This document shows, in pieces, positions 7,528 through 15,549 of a stretch of 18,983 nt of DNA (the first letter of the stretch is position 1; each line of letters opens with the position of its first letter). The stretch comes from an uncultured Chlorobiota bacterium (lineage in GTDB: Bacteria; Bacteroidota; Bacteroidia; Bacteroidales; JAADGE01): positions 1 through 18,983 of the forward strand of contig CAMZKI010000189.1 in NCBI GenBank assembly GCA_947311125.1. The letters are read 5' to 3'. The position numbers were made by a program, and so were the translations under genes. The notes under the pieces are model-generated. The model worked only from the letters and a program-made list of their open reading frames with translations. It had not been told where the DNA came from and ran no database searches.

Positions 7528-8187
7528 TCAGTTAGTTGCGTTAATACTAAGGGCTAAAATCTTTAAAATATACAAAGCCGGTATAATTTCAACGGTGCAA
7601 AGGTATAAAAACAAGTAGAAATAATATCTGTGTTCCGAAAAATTTATTTTTAGGAAACGAAAAAATCTGAATAAATAAAGAAGTCCGAGAAAAAATATGC
7701 CCGAGTATAAAGCAAGTTTTTCGATAGAGGTAAAAGAAATTAAAATATTAATAACAAGAAGTATTATTCCGGCAGAACGATAATATATTTTGTTGTTATA
7801 ATTCGTTTTTTCAGATATATCCGGAATATTAAAAATGTAAGCGAATAATACATTGATGCCGGCATTAAGGTAAATAATAATAAAGGCAGAAATTCCGGCT
7901 GCAACAGTAATGAAATATATATTTTCTAAGTCCGAAATTTTAAAAAAATAAACGGATACAAACGTAACAAATATTGAAAAGGAAAAATAAAAATTTAAAG
8001 ACAGAAAAATATTCGTTATATTCTTTCTGTTTATACCTGATTTAAGAATAAGGTTTGCCGTATTAAAATTAACGGAAGCAAATAAAATATTCTTAATATA
8101 TCCCGAATTTGTATTTTTTACGTAAGCAATTAATGACAAACAGACCAAATATAATACGAAAACACCTTCATTTGAAAAAAAATCCAT
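7528..8187 (-). CDS. DUF4271-type integral membrane protein
   Basis: This 219-residue protein is very hydrophobic, with about six predicted membrane spans: VFVLYLVCLSLIAYV, a segment FSFSIFVTFVSVYFF, IYFITVAAGISAFIIIYL, GIILLVINILISF, LYSGIFFLGLLYLF, and FYLFLYLCTVEIIPALYIL. The C-terminal motif LCTVEIIPALYILK is typical of the Bacteroidota DUF4271 family, as is its position directly before hemD. Function is unknown. The co-location suggests co-expression with heme synthesis and tRNA processing and gives no stronger hint. ATG 8187 is a clear start. On the minus strand TAAATTTACG (complement of about 8191-8200) is a -7-like element very close to the start. Confidence 0.72.
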   Translation of the reverse strand: MDFFSNEGVFVLYLVCLSLIAYVKNTNSGYIKNILFASVNFNTANLILKSGINRKNITNIFLSLNFYFSFSIFVTFVSVYFFKISDLENIYFITVAAGISAFIIIYLNAGINVLFAYIFNIPDISEKTNYNNKIYYRSAGIILLVINILISFTSIEKLALYSGIFFLGLLYLFRFFRFLKINFSEHRYYFYLFLYLCTVEIIPALYILKILALSINATN

Positions 8188-8216
8188 TTTATCGTAAATT
8201 TAATCTGCTTTTAAGA

Positions 8217-8246
8217 TTGTAAAATTACACATTTTTTTTTTCTTTG
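8217..8246 (+). promoter_or_regulatory. Possible promoter of the glutaryl-CoA-dehydrogenase-like gene
   Basis: In the 82-nt divergent gap, TTG (8217-8219) and TTTCTTTG (8239-8246) are separated by 19 nt, close to the Bacteroidota TTTG-N(19-21)-TAnnTTTG pattern, but the TA of the -7 box is replaced by TT. The -7 box ends 23 nt before ATG 8270. Weak. Confidence 0.3.
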
Positions 8247-8269
8247 TATGATAACATTAGCTTTTAAAA

Positions 8270-9430
8270 ATGATAACAGACTATTTTAAAATTGATGAAT
8301 TACTGACAACAGAGCAAAAACTTATAAGAGACTCTGTAAAAGCTTGGGTTGATAAAAATGTACTGCCGATTATTGATAACGCAAACCATAAACACGAATC
8401 ACCTGTTTATTTAATAAAAGAAATGGGAGAACTCGGAGTTTTGGGCTCTTTTATTCCTGAAAAATACGGAGGCTCGGGTTTTGACCAAATAACATACGGT
8501 CTTATAATGCAGGAACTTGAAAGAGGAGATTCGTCAATTCGTTCAACAGCCTCCGTTCAGACATCTTTGGTTATGTATCCGATTTTTAAATTCGGAACAG
8601 AAGAACAACGAAGAAAATATCTTCCTAAATTAGCCTCGGGAGAACATGTCGGAGCTTTCGGTCTTACAGAACCTAATCACGGCTCAGATCCGGGGAGTAT
8701 GGAAACAAAATTTACGGACGAAGGAGACTTTTATTTGCTTAACGGGGCTAAAATGTGGATTACGAACGCTCCTGTTTGCGACATTGCCGTAGTATGGGCA
8801 AAAGACAAGGAAAATAAAGTAAAAGCACTGATTGTTGAAAAAGATTTTGAGGGTTTTTCAAGACCTGAAACCTTAAAAAAGTGGTCTTTGAGAGCATCGG
8901 TAACCGGAGAATTAGTATTTGATAACGTTAAAGTTCCTAAAGAAAATTTATTGCCGAATATTTCCGGACTAAAAGGTCCTATGATGTGTTTAAATTCTGC
9001 CAGATACGGAATTGCATGGGGTGTTTTGGGAGCCGGCTTTGATTGTTTTAATACGGCCCTGAAATATTCCAAGGAACGAAAGCAGTTTAATAAGCCGATT
9101 GCATCTTTTCAACTCACACAAAAGAAACTTGCCGAAATGCTTACCGATTTAACCGCAGCTCAACTTATGGCATTAAGAATAGGGCAATTGAAAAATGAAA
9201 ATAAAGCAACGCCGGCACAAATCTCAATGATAAAAAGAAATAATGTCAATACGGCTCTGAAAGTTGCAAGAGAAAGCAGGCAAATTCTGGGTGCTATGGG
9301 AATAACCGGCGATTTCCCGATTATGCGTCATAAGATGAACCTTGAGTCAGTTATTACTTACGAGGGAACCCATGATATACACCTTTTAATAACCGGGAAT
9401 GACATTACCGGAATACCCGCTTTTAAATAG
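8270..9430 (+). CDS. Glutaryl-CoA dehydrogenase-type acyl-CoA dehydrogenase
   Basis: This 386-residue acyl-CoA dehydrogenase most resembles glutaryl-CoA dehydrogenase, which oxidises and decarboxylates glutaryl-CoA to crotonyl-CoA in lysine, tryptophan and aromatic degradation. The segment GDSSIRSTASVQTSLVMYPI contains Arg91, matching the Arg that binds the distal carboxylate of glutaryl-CoA in the human enzyme. The catalytic Glu365 lies in ITYEGTHDIHLLITGNDITGIPAF, a C-terminus characteristic of this subfamily. The FAD/substrate block GAFGLTEPNHGSDPGS and MWITNAPVCDIAVVWA are also present. It differs from the 594-residue enzyme at 1913 by lacking the C-terminal extension. It is followed after 10 nt by a protease gene, probably in the same transcript. 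Glutarate-specific partners are not in the window, so the substrate remains an inference. Confidence 0.82.
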   Translation: MITDYFKIDELLTTEQKLIRDSVKAWVDKNVLPIIDNANHKHESPVYLIKEMGELGVLGSFIPEKYGGSGFDQITYGLIMQELERGDSSIRSTASVQTSLVMYPIFKFGTEEQRRKYLPKLASGEHVGAFGLTEPNHGSDPGSMETKFTDEGDFYLLNGAKMWITNAPVCDIAVVWAKDKENKVKALIVEKDFEGFSRPETLKKWSLRASVTGELVFDNVKVPKENLLPNISGLKGPMMCLNSARYGIAWGVLGAGFDCFNTALKYSKERKQFNKPIASFQLTQKKLAEMLTDLTAAQLMALRIGQLKNENKATPAQISMIKRNNVNTALKVARESRQILGAMGITGDFPIMRHKMNLESVITYEGTHDIHLLITGNDITGIPAFK

Positions 9431-9440
9431 TTTGCAAATT

Positions 9441-11108
9441 ATGAAAAATAATAAAAATTTTATTTTATCAGGATTATTAATTCTCCTTCTTACCGGTTTG
9501 TCCGCATTTAAAATTTACGATGACGGAGACGACTTTGAAATTGCAAAAAGTCTTGATCTTTTTCATGATGTTGTAAGAGAAGTAAGGTTATACTATGTCG
9601 ATGATGTCGATATTCCGAAACTTATAGGTGAAGCAACAAAAGAATTTTTAAAAAAACTTGACCCCTACACGGTTTTCTATTCCGAAAATGAAATAGAAGA
9701 TTTTACGCTTATGACTACAGGTGCCTACGGAGGAGTCGGAGCAGCAATTATAAAAACTAAAAACTCTCTGCTTATAAGTGATATTCGCAAAGGGTATCCT
9801 GCCGACAGCTCCGGATTAAAAATAGGCGATGAAATAATTGCAATAAATAATATTCCCGTTACGGAAGAAAACATTTCAGAAATAATTAAAAACCTTAAAG
9901 GAGAACCCGGCAGCACTGTTACTTTACAAATAAAAAGATACGGGCAAAGCAGTGTTTTTAAAAAAACTATTGTCAGAAAAAAGATTATTTCTCAGGCAAT
10001 CTCTTATGCCGATATTCTTTCGGAAAATATAGCATATATAAAATTAAATGAATTCAGAAGAGCTGCGGCAAGCGATTTTAAACGAGAACTAAAAAAACTC
10101 AGCGAAAAACAAAAGTTGTCGGGGCTTATTATTGACCTGCGGGGAAATCCCGGAGGCTTGCTTAATGAAGCTGTTGAAATTGTAAATCTTTTTGTTCCGA
10201 AAGGCAGTAAAATTGTTTCCACCAAAGGAAAAGTAAAATCTTGGAATTATGACTATATTGCCCAAAAAGAACCGGATTTTCCCGATTTGCCGGTTACGGT
10301 TTTAATTAATAACCGTTCTGCTTCCGCATCCGAAATTGTTGCCGGAGCATTGCAGGACTTAGACAGAGCTGTAATTATCGGACAACGTTCATTCGGAAAA
10401 GGACTTGTTCAGGTTACCAGAAAAGTAGAATATAATACACGCATAAAAATTACTACGGCAAAATATTACATCCCGAGCGGGCGGTGTATCCAAGTAGTTG
10501 ATTATTCACACAGAAACCCTGACGGCAGCGTAGGTAAAGTGCCGGATTCTCTTATTTCTGAATTTAAAACAAAAAACGGGAGAGCGGTGTTTGACGGAGG
10601 GGGTATAAACCCGGATGTATTTATAAAGCCCGACTCTTTAAATAAATTTACAAAAGATCTGATAAATAATTATGAGATATTTGATTTTTGTACCGAGTAT
10701 TATTTTAAAAATAAAACTATTTCTAAGCCGGAAAATTTCAGCCTCAGTAATGAGGATTATCAAAATTTTATAACTTTTGTGTTAAATTCAAAAACCGAAT
10801 TTCAGTCAGAAGCCGGTAAAATTGCAAAAAAACTGGCGGAAGTTGCAGAAAAAGAACATTACGATAAAAGCGTAACAGATAAAATTGCCGATTTGCAAAG
10901 AAATTTGGCTATCAATAAAAAAGAAGCCCTCCTGCAGTTTAAAAAAGAAATTATACCTATTCTTGAAAGAGAAATTATTAAAAGATACTACTACGAAACA
11001 GGAGTTTTAAAACGAGAAACCGTTAACGGTAAATTAATAAAAACGGCAAAAGAAGTCTTAAGAAACAAAGAAAAATATCAAAAAATATTGTCCGGAATTA
11101 ACGAATAG
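9441..11108 (+). CDS. S41-family C-terminal processing peptidase (CtpA/Prc-like)
   Basis: This 555-residue protein is an exported serine protease of family S41. After a short basic N-terminus it has a hydrophobic signal or anchor (about 6-22, FILSGLLILLLTGLSAF). An N-terminal helical part is followed by a PDZ domain (about 90-180, GAYGGVGAAI, IRKGYPADSSGLKIGDEIIAINNIPV) and then the catalytic domain. The Ser-Lys dyad is visible as Ser295 in SASASEI and Lys320 in SFGKG, 25 residues apart as in Prc. IDLRGNPGGLLNEAV is also characteristic. A C-terminal helical region rich in Lys/Glu follows. These enzymes degrade or trim C-termini of periplasmic proteins. I chose ATG 9441 over an in-frame ATG at 9399, because the latter lies inside the preceding gene and places 14 extra residues before the signal sequence. 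Confidence 0.9.
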   Translation: MKNNKNFILSGLLILLLTGLSAFKIYDDGDDFEIAKSLDLFHDVVREVRLYYVDDVDIPKLIGEATKEFLKKLDPYTVFYSENEIEDFTLMTTGAYGGVGAAIIKTKNSLLISDIRKGYPADSSGLKIGDEIIAINNIPVTEENISEIIKNLKGEPGSTVTLQIKRYGQSSVFKKTIVRKKIISQAISYADILSENIAYIKLNEFRRAAASDFKRELKKLSEKQKLSGLIIDLRGNPGGLLNEAVEIVNLFVPKGSKIVSTKGKVKSWNYDYIAQKEPDFPDLPVTVLINNRSASASEIVAGALQDLDRAVIIGQRSFGKGLVQVTRKVEYNTRIKITTAKYYIPSGRCIQVVDYSHRNPDGSVGKVPDSLISEFKTKNGRAVFDGGGINPDVFIKPDSLNKFTKDLINNYEIFDFCTEYYFKNKTISKPENFSLSNEDYQNFITFVLNSKTEFQSEAGKIAKKLAEVAEKEHYDKSVTDKIADLQRNLAINKKEALLQFKKEIIPILEREIIKRYYYETGVLKRETVNGKLIKTAKEVLRNKEKYQKILSGINE

Positions 11109-11148
11109 TTTTATAATTGTAACTGAAATTTTACTTTCCGGAATAATA

Positions 11149-11181
11149 TTTGTTTTTTTATAAAAAGTTTTACTATTTTTG
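11149..11181 (+). promoter_or_regulatory. Bacteroidota-type promoter for the SiaC-family gene
   Basis: TTTG (11149-11152) and TATTTTTG (11174-11181) are separated by 21 nt and fit the Bacteroidota primary promoter TTTG-N(about 19-21)-TAnnTTTG. The -7 box ends 17 nt before ATG 11199, leaving a short leader. Confidence 0.65.
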
Positions 11182-11198
11182 TATGAAAACTATCAATT

Positions 11199-11588
11199 AT
11201 GTTTCCTGAAAAAATAGAATTAAAAGGAGCACAAGATACTCCCGGTGTTATTTTTGACCTTGAAAATAACAAATTTATGATAACCGGCAGATCTTTTCCT
11301 GCAGATGCTGATAAATTTTATCAGCAACTTATTAAGTGGTTGGACGATTATAAAAATTCAGGACCTCAAGAACCGATTGTTTTTGAAGTAAAAATGGAAT
11401 ATTTTAATACGGCATCTGCAAAATTGCTGTTAGATACATTCTTTAAACTTGAAGATATTAACGAAAGCGGAACGCCTGTAACTATAAAATGGTACTCTTT
11501 TGAAGATGACGAAGATATGATAGAAGCCGGAGAAGAGTTTGATGAAATAGTAGAGCTTAATTTTGAATTTATAGAATACGAAGATTAA
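11199..11588 (+). CDS. SiaC-family regulatory phosphoprotein (DUF1987)
   Basis: This 129-residue acidic protein fits the DUF1987/SiaC family. Conserved blocks are the N-terminal TPGVIFDLENNKFMITGRSFPADADKFYQQLIKWLDDY and EYFNTASAKLLLDTFFKLE. In Pseudomonas aeruginosa SiaC is phosphorylated on a Thr in the equivalent FNT(S) block by the kinase SiaB and dephosphorylated by the phosphatase SiaA, and unphosphorylated SiaC activates the diguanylate cyclase SiaD. The corresponding Thr here is Thr71 in FNTAS. None of SiaA, SiaB or SiaD is encoded in this window, so its partners must be elsewhere or different. The gene has its own promoter and converges on mobA. Fold and phosphosite are family inference. 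Confidence 0.8.
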   Translation: MFPEKIELKGAQDTPGVIFDLENNKFMITGRSFPADADKFYQQLIKWLDDYKNSGPQEPIVFEVKMEYFNTASAKLLLDTFFKLEDINESGTPVTIKWYSFEDDEDMIEAGEEFDEIVELNFEFIEYED

Positions 11589-11619
11589 AAATAAAGTTTT
11601 TCCTTGTACGTTTGATTTT

Positions 11620-11662
11620 GAGTAATAAGGCCCGTTTTGCAGAACATTTCGGGTCTTACTCT
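11620..11662 (+). terminator. Imperfect hairpin between converging genes (possible terminator)
   Basis: GAGTAATAAGGCCCG (11620-11634) can pair imperfectly with CGGGTCTTACTC (11650-11661), with the base GAGTAA/TTACTC and the tip CCCG/CGGG matched and a small bulge between. Four T follow on the plus strand and run into the mobA stop codon. It sits in the 75-nt gap between the SiaC-family gene and mobA. It probably ends transcription of the plus-strand gene; the minus-strand side lacks a T-run. Confidence 0.4.
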
Positions 11663-11663
11663 T

Positions 11664-12248
11664 TTAAAGCTTCAAAATTGCATTATATTCTGCCTGCGTA
11701 TTTATATTCCTAAGAATAAGGCCGTTATAAAAAGACTCTTTTCTTATGTCTGCAATATTATGCGGCACTTTTTGTATAATATCTTTTATTTTTCTGTTTC
11801 CTGAACTTAATTCCGAAAATAAAATATCCGTAAATTTCTTTGAATAAATACCGATAAGAGGGTGAAGAGTATCTCCTTCGGAAATAACGGTAACAACAAA
11901 ATTTTGCCTGTTTGCTTTAAGCAAAAAGTCAAAAAGTTCTTTCGGAATAAAAGGAGTGTCAACACTTACGATCAGATTTTTTTCTGTTTCCGAAGCATCC
12001 AGTGCAGAATAAATACCGCCGCCCGGTCCGGCATTTTTTATTATGTCCGGAACCGAAATGCAATTTGCGGCATTTATTTTAACTTCCTGATTATTTGTGC
12101 TGATAATAACTTTTGTGCAAATTTTTTTAAGTTTATCATAAAGAATTTCGAAAAAAAACTTTCCCCGAAGTTTTAATAACGCCTTGTCTTGATGCATTCT
12201 GCTGCTGTTTCCGCCGGCAAGTATAATCCCTGTAAGCTGTTCTTTCAT
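11664..12248 (-). CDS. mobA: Molybdenum cofactor guanylyltransferase (MobA-like)
   Basis: This 194-residue nucleotidyltransferase would attach GMP to molybdopterin cofactor to form the guanine dinucleotide cofactor. The nucleotide-binding N-terminus is GIILAGGNSSRMHQDKALLKL, matching LAGGxSxRMGxDKxxL with His in place of the usual Gly after Met. The metal-binding Asp is in LIVSVDTPFIPKELF, and HPLIGIYSKKF matches the family's HPl.glw block. ATG 12248 was chosen. A TTG two codons upstream would extend it but is less likely. Only 2 nt separate it from the polA stop, so it is the last gene of the queD-polA-mobA operon. No other molybdopterin gene is in the window. Another small-molecule nucleotidyltransferase is possible but less likely. 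Confidence 0.82.
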   Translation of the reverse strand: MKEQLTGIILAGGNSSRMHQDKALLKLRGKFFFEILYDKLKKICTKVIISTNNQEVKINAANCISVPDIIKNAGPGGGIYSALDASETEKNLIVSVDTPFIPKELFDFLLKANRQNFVVTVISEGDTLHPLIGIYSKKFTDILFSELSSGNRKIKDIIQKVPHNIADIRKESFYNGLILRNINTQAEYNAILKL

Positions 12249-12250
12249 TT

Positions 12251-15019
12251 TCAATGAGCTTCCAACCAGTTATTTCCGATACCGGTTTCTACAATAAGCG
12301 GCACCGATAAGTCGGCGGCATTTTCCATTTCCATTTTTACTATTTGTTTTACCTCTTCAATTTCGGCTTTCGGAACATCAAAAACCAATTCATCGTGAAC
12401 CTGTAAAATCATCTTTGTTTTAAGACCGGTATTATTTATTTTTTCAAAGCAGCGTATCATTGCAATCTTTATAATATCTGCAGCACTGCCCTGGATAGGT
12501 GCATTTATGGCATTTCTTTCGTCATTGCTTCGCAAAAGAGAGTTTCTTGAATTAATATTCGGAAGCTGCCTTTTTCTTCCGAAAATGGTTTTAACATATT
12601 CTTGCTTTCTCCCGGTTTCTATACTTTTTTCCATATATGCCTTTACTTCCGGATATGTTGCAAAATAGCCTTCAATTAACTCTTTTGCCTCTTTTCGTGA
12701 TATTTCAAGGTTTTGAGCTAATCCGAAAGCTGAAATACCGTAAATTATTCCGAAATTTGCCGATTTTGCCTTAGTTCTCATATCTTTTGTTACGCCGCTT
12801 ATCGGAACGTTAAAAATTTTTGCGGCAGTTGCAGAATGTATATCTTCCTTATTCAAAAATGCTTCAAGCATATTTTTGTCTCGGCTCAAATGTGCCATAA
12901 GTCGCAACTCTATTTGCGAGTAGTCTGCCGATAAAAAAACATGATTTTCATCTGAGGGAATAAATGCTTCTCTTATTTTTCTGCCGTCTTCCGTTCTTAT
13001 GGGAATATTTTGCAAATTAGGATTTGTCGAACTTAACCTTCCGGTTGATGTTACAGCTTGATTGTATGATGTGTGAATTTTTCCCGTCTTAGGGTTAATA
13101 AGCAAAGGAAGTGCTTTTGCATAAGTGGAGAGCAGCTTTGAGTATCCGCGATAATCTAAAATAAGATTTACTATATCGTGTTTGTTTTTCAGTTTTTGAA
13201 GCTCTGTTTCGTTCGTTGCGTATTGCTTGGTTTTTGTAAGTTTAGGCTTTTCGGTAATTTTTAATTTTTCAAATAAAATTATTCCGAGTTGCTTCGGAGA
13301 TGAAATATTGAATTCCTGACCGGCTGTTTTGTAAATCTTTTTTTCACAATCCGAGATTTTAGCAAGAAGTTCTTTTTCGTAATTGTTAAGATGTTGCTTG
13401 TTAATTTTTACTCCGGTTTTCTCCATATCCGCTAAAACATAAACCAGGGGAAATTCAATATCTTTTGCCAGTTTTTCAGTCTCTTCGTCTTTTTTTATTT
13501 TTTCTTGCAGAATATTTTTAAGCTGCAGGGTTATGTCGGCATCTTCAGCAGCGTAATCTGCAACTTTTTCTGCATCTGCATCAAGCATTGAAAGCTGATT
13601 TTTTCCTTTTTTTCCTATCAGTGTCTCAATTGAAACAGGACTGTAGTTCAGATAAATCTCTGCCATTGCATTCATATTATGTCTGCCTGTCGGATGCAGT
13701 AAATAATGTGCAATCATTGTATCAAAAATGCTTCCCCGAACATTTATTCCGTTGTTTGACAAAACAATAATATCGTATTTTAAATTTTGTCCTGTTTTTT
13801 GTATATACTGATTTTCCAAAACCGGTTTTAATCTTTTCAGAATATCTTTTTTGTTTTCGGATGAAAGCGGAACATAAAAAGCTTCATATTTTCTGTAAGA
13901 AAAGGAAATTCCGATAATTTCGGCAATATGCGGGTCGGTTCCGGTTGTTTCCGTATCAAAACAAAATTCTTTTTGCTTTTCAAGATTTGAAATAAGCCGA
14001 ATTAAATCTTCTTCGCTGTCAACTTTTACATAATTATGTTCAATATTTTCGATGTTGTTAAAGTCTTTATTTTGCTCAGAGACCGTTTTTGGGGATTCCG
14101 GCATCCCGAATAAGTTTCCCTGAACTGCAGATGTATTTTTTTCGGGAATAATCCTTTGAGCCAGTGCCCTGAATTCGAGACTTTTGAAAATGTCTTTAAG
14201 TTTCTTGAAATTCGGTTCTTCTTTTTTCAGCTTCGCAGAATCAAAAGTAACGGGAACATCTGTAACTATGGTTACAAGCTTTTTTGACAGTTTAACTAAT
14301 TCTTTACTTTTTATAATGTTTTCTTTTTGCTTTCCTTTAAGCTCATTAATATGCTCATATATTCCTTCAATGCTTTTATATTTACTGATAAGTTTTATTG
14401 CCGTTTTTTCTCCTATTCCGGGAATACCGGGAATGTTATCTGAAGTATCGCCCCATATAGCCAAGATATCAATAACTTGCTTCGGGTCTTCTATTTTATA
14501 TTTTTCACATATTTCTCTTTTTCCCAGAACTTCTGCCGCATTTCCGAATCGTTTAGGCTTATATATAAAAATATTTTCGGACACTAACTGTCCGTAATCT
14601 TTGTCCGGAGTCATCATAAATGTAGCAAAACCTTCTTTTTCTGCAGCTTTAGCCATTGTTCCTATTGTGTCATCAGCTTCATATCCCTCAATTTCATAAA
14701 TTGGTATGTTAAAAGCTTCCGTAATTTGTTTTATGTAAGGAATTGACCTTTTTATGTCTTCGGGAGTAGCATCTCTGTTTGCTTTATACTCCGGAAATAT
14801 TTCATTTCTGAAATTTGGAGCGGGATAATCAAATACAACAGCAATATGCGAAGGCTTTTCTTTTTTTAAAATTTCGTCAAGAGTATTTGTAAAACCCAGA
14901 ATTGCAGACGTATTAAGTCCTTCCGAATTATAGCGAGGGTTTTTAATAAATGCATAGTATGCCCTGAAAATCAATGCATAGGCATCGAGCAGAAAAAGTT
15001 TATTGTCTTGTTTATTCAT
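12251..15019 (-). CDS. polA: DNA polymerase I
   Basis: This 922-residue protein is a full-length family A DNA polymerase for Okazaki fragment maturation and repair. Domains in order: the 5'-3' flap exonuclease (about 1-290, with LLDAYALIFRAYYAF, EGYEADDTIGTMAKAAE, TPDKDYGQLV and the helix-hairpin-helix GIPGIGEKTAIKL); the 3'-5' proofreading exonuclease (about 335-510) with the metal-binding pair Asp355/Glu357 in CFDTETTG and YAAEDADITLQL; and the polymerase (about 550-922). Motif A is DYSQIELRLMAHLSRD with Asp699, motif B is RTKAKSANFGIIYG with Arg748 and Lys752, and motif C is VHDELVF with Asp876. All catalytic residues of both nuclease and polymerase activities appear present, so proofreading is likely active. 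It starts 2 nt after queD and ends 2 nt before mobA, suggesting translational coupling. Confidence 0.97.
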   Translation of the reverse strand: MNKQDNKLFLLDAYALIFRAYYAFIKNPRYNSEGLNTSAILGFTNTLDEILKKEKPSHIAVVFDYPAPNFRNEIFPEYKANRDATPEDIKRSIPYIKQITEAFNIPIYEIEGYEADDTIGTMAKAAEKEGFATFMMTPDKDYGQLVSENIFIYKPKRFGNAAEVLGKREICEKYKIEDPKQVIDILAIWGDTSDNIPGIPGIGEKTAIKLISKYKSIEGIYEHINELKGKQKENIIKSKELVKLSKKLVTIVTDVPVTFDSAKLKKEEPNFKKLKDIFKSLEFRALAQRIIPEKNTSAVQGNLFGMPESPKTVSEQNKDFNNIENIEHNYVKVDSEEDLIRLISNLEKQKEFCFDTETTGTDPHIAEIIGISFSYRKYEAFYVPLSSENKKDILKRLKPVLENQYIQKTGQNLKYDIIVLSNNGINVRGSIFDTMIAHYLLHPTGRHNMNAMAEIYLNYSPVSIETLIGKKGKNQLSMLDADAEKVADYAAEDADITLQLKNILQEKIKKDEETEKLAKDIEFPLVYVLADMEKTGVKINKQHLNNYEKELLAKISDCEKKIYKTAGQEFNISSPKQLGIILFEKLKITEKPKLTKTKQYATNETELQKLKNKHDIVNLILDYRGYSKLLSTYAKALPLLINPKTGKIHTSYNQAVTSTGRLSSTNPNLQNIPIRTEDGRKIREAFIPSDENHVFLSADYSQIELRLMAHLSRDKNMLEAFLNKEDIHSATAAKIFNVPISGVTKDMRTKAKSANFGIIYGISAFGLAQNLEISRKEAKELIEGYFATYPEVKAYMEKSIETGRKQEYVKTIFGRKRQLPNINSRNSLLRSNDERNAINAPIQGSAADIIKIAMIRCFEKINNTGLKTKMILQVHDELVFDVPKAEIEEVKQIVKMEMENAADLSVPLIVETGIGNNWLEAH

Positions 15020-15021
15020 CT

Positions 15022-15471
15022 TTAAGAGTTATCGGATGCAAACCATTCGGCATAAGAAGTTTCTGTTTCGTATAATCTCACGGAAAACAAGTTCACGTTT
15101 TTAGGCAGATGTTTTGAAATAATCTCGGCAAAATGCGAAACCATATTTTCACAGGTAGGTTGATAAGTTGTTGCAATAAACCGTTCGAACATTTCCGGAG
15201 ATTTAACAAAATCCTGATAAGGGGCTTCTTTATTCAAGATAACGGCATGGTCAAAAATATCAACAATATGTGTTTTTACTATTTTTTTTAAATCTCCGAA
15301 ATCAATAACCATTCCGTTTTTTGCATCGTCTTTGTCGGAAATCGGCACTCCTGTAACCGTAACAAATAATTTATATGTATGTCCGTGAATATTTTTACAT
15401 TTCCCGTCATAATGCCACAATGCATGAGCAGATTCAAAATTAAACTGCTTTGTTACTCTTATTTTTTTCAT
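15022..15471 (-). CDS. queD: 6-carboxy-5,6,7,8-tetrahydropterin synthase / 6-pyruvoyl-tetrahydropterin synthase family
   Basis: This 149-residue protein belongs to the QueD/PTPS family. In bacteria it converts 7,8-dihydroneopterin triphosphate to 6-carboxy-tetrahydropterin, the second step towards queuosine and other 7-deazapurines. Zinc ligands are His16 (FNFESAHAL), His29 and His31 (NIHGHTYKL). The catalytic Cys25 is in GKCKN. Other family blocks are GMVIDFGDLKKIVK, IFDHAVILN, PTCENMVSHFAE and VRLYETETSYAEW. Presence of the Cys-x3-HGH pattern favours QueD. It is the first gene of the queD-polA-mobA operon and has a promoter-like element 16 nt upstream. No other queuosine gene is present in the window. 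Confidence 0.88.
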   Translation of the reverse strand: MKKIRVTKQFNFESAHALWHYDGKCKNIHGHTYKLFVTVTGVPISDKDDAKNGMVIDFGDLKKIVKTHIVDIFDHAVILNKEAPYQDFVKSPEMFERFIATTYQPTCENMVSHFAEIISKHLPKNVNLFSVRLYETETSYAEWFASDNS

Positions 15472-15487
15472 TTACTAAACTTTTTCG

Positions 15488-15495
15488 CAAAGATA
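15488..15495 (-). promoter_or_regulatory. -7 promoter element for the queD-polA-mobA operon
   Basis: On the minus strand TATCTTTG matches TAnnTTTG exactly and ends 16 nt before the queD ATG. A clear -33 TTTG is not seen at the expected spacing. It lies in the 78-nt gap after the ArsR-family gene, so queD probably has its own promoter. Confidence 0.55.
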
Positions 15496-15549
15496 CGAAA
15501 AAAGAACATTTATTTTGCAGAAGAACTATTTAGTATATAAACAATATTC

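Noticed and set aside
9399..9440. An upstream in-frame ATG for the S41 protease at 9399.
   Set aside because: It overlaps the end of the preceding dehydrogenase gene and would put a non-signal-like segment before a perfect signal peptide starting at 9441.
12249..12254. A TTG start for mobA overlapping the polA stop.
   Set aside because: An ATG two codons later places the LAGG motif at the usual distance from the N-terminus; the overlap is not needed for the operon arrangement.
14184..14597. A 137-codon plus-strand open frame opposite polA.
   Set aside because: It is antisense to the 5'-3' exonuclease domain of polA, has low-complexity Ser/Phe composition and no promoter or family resemblance.
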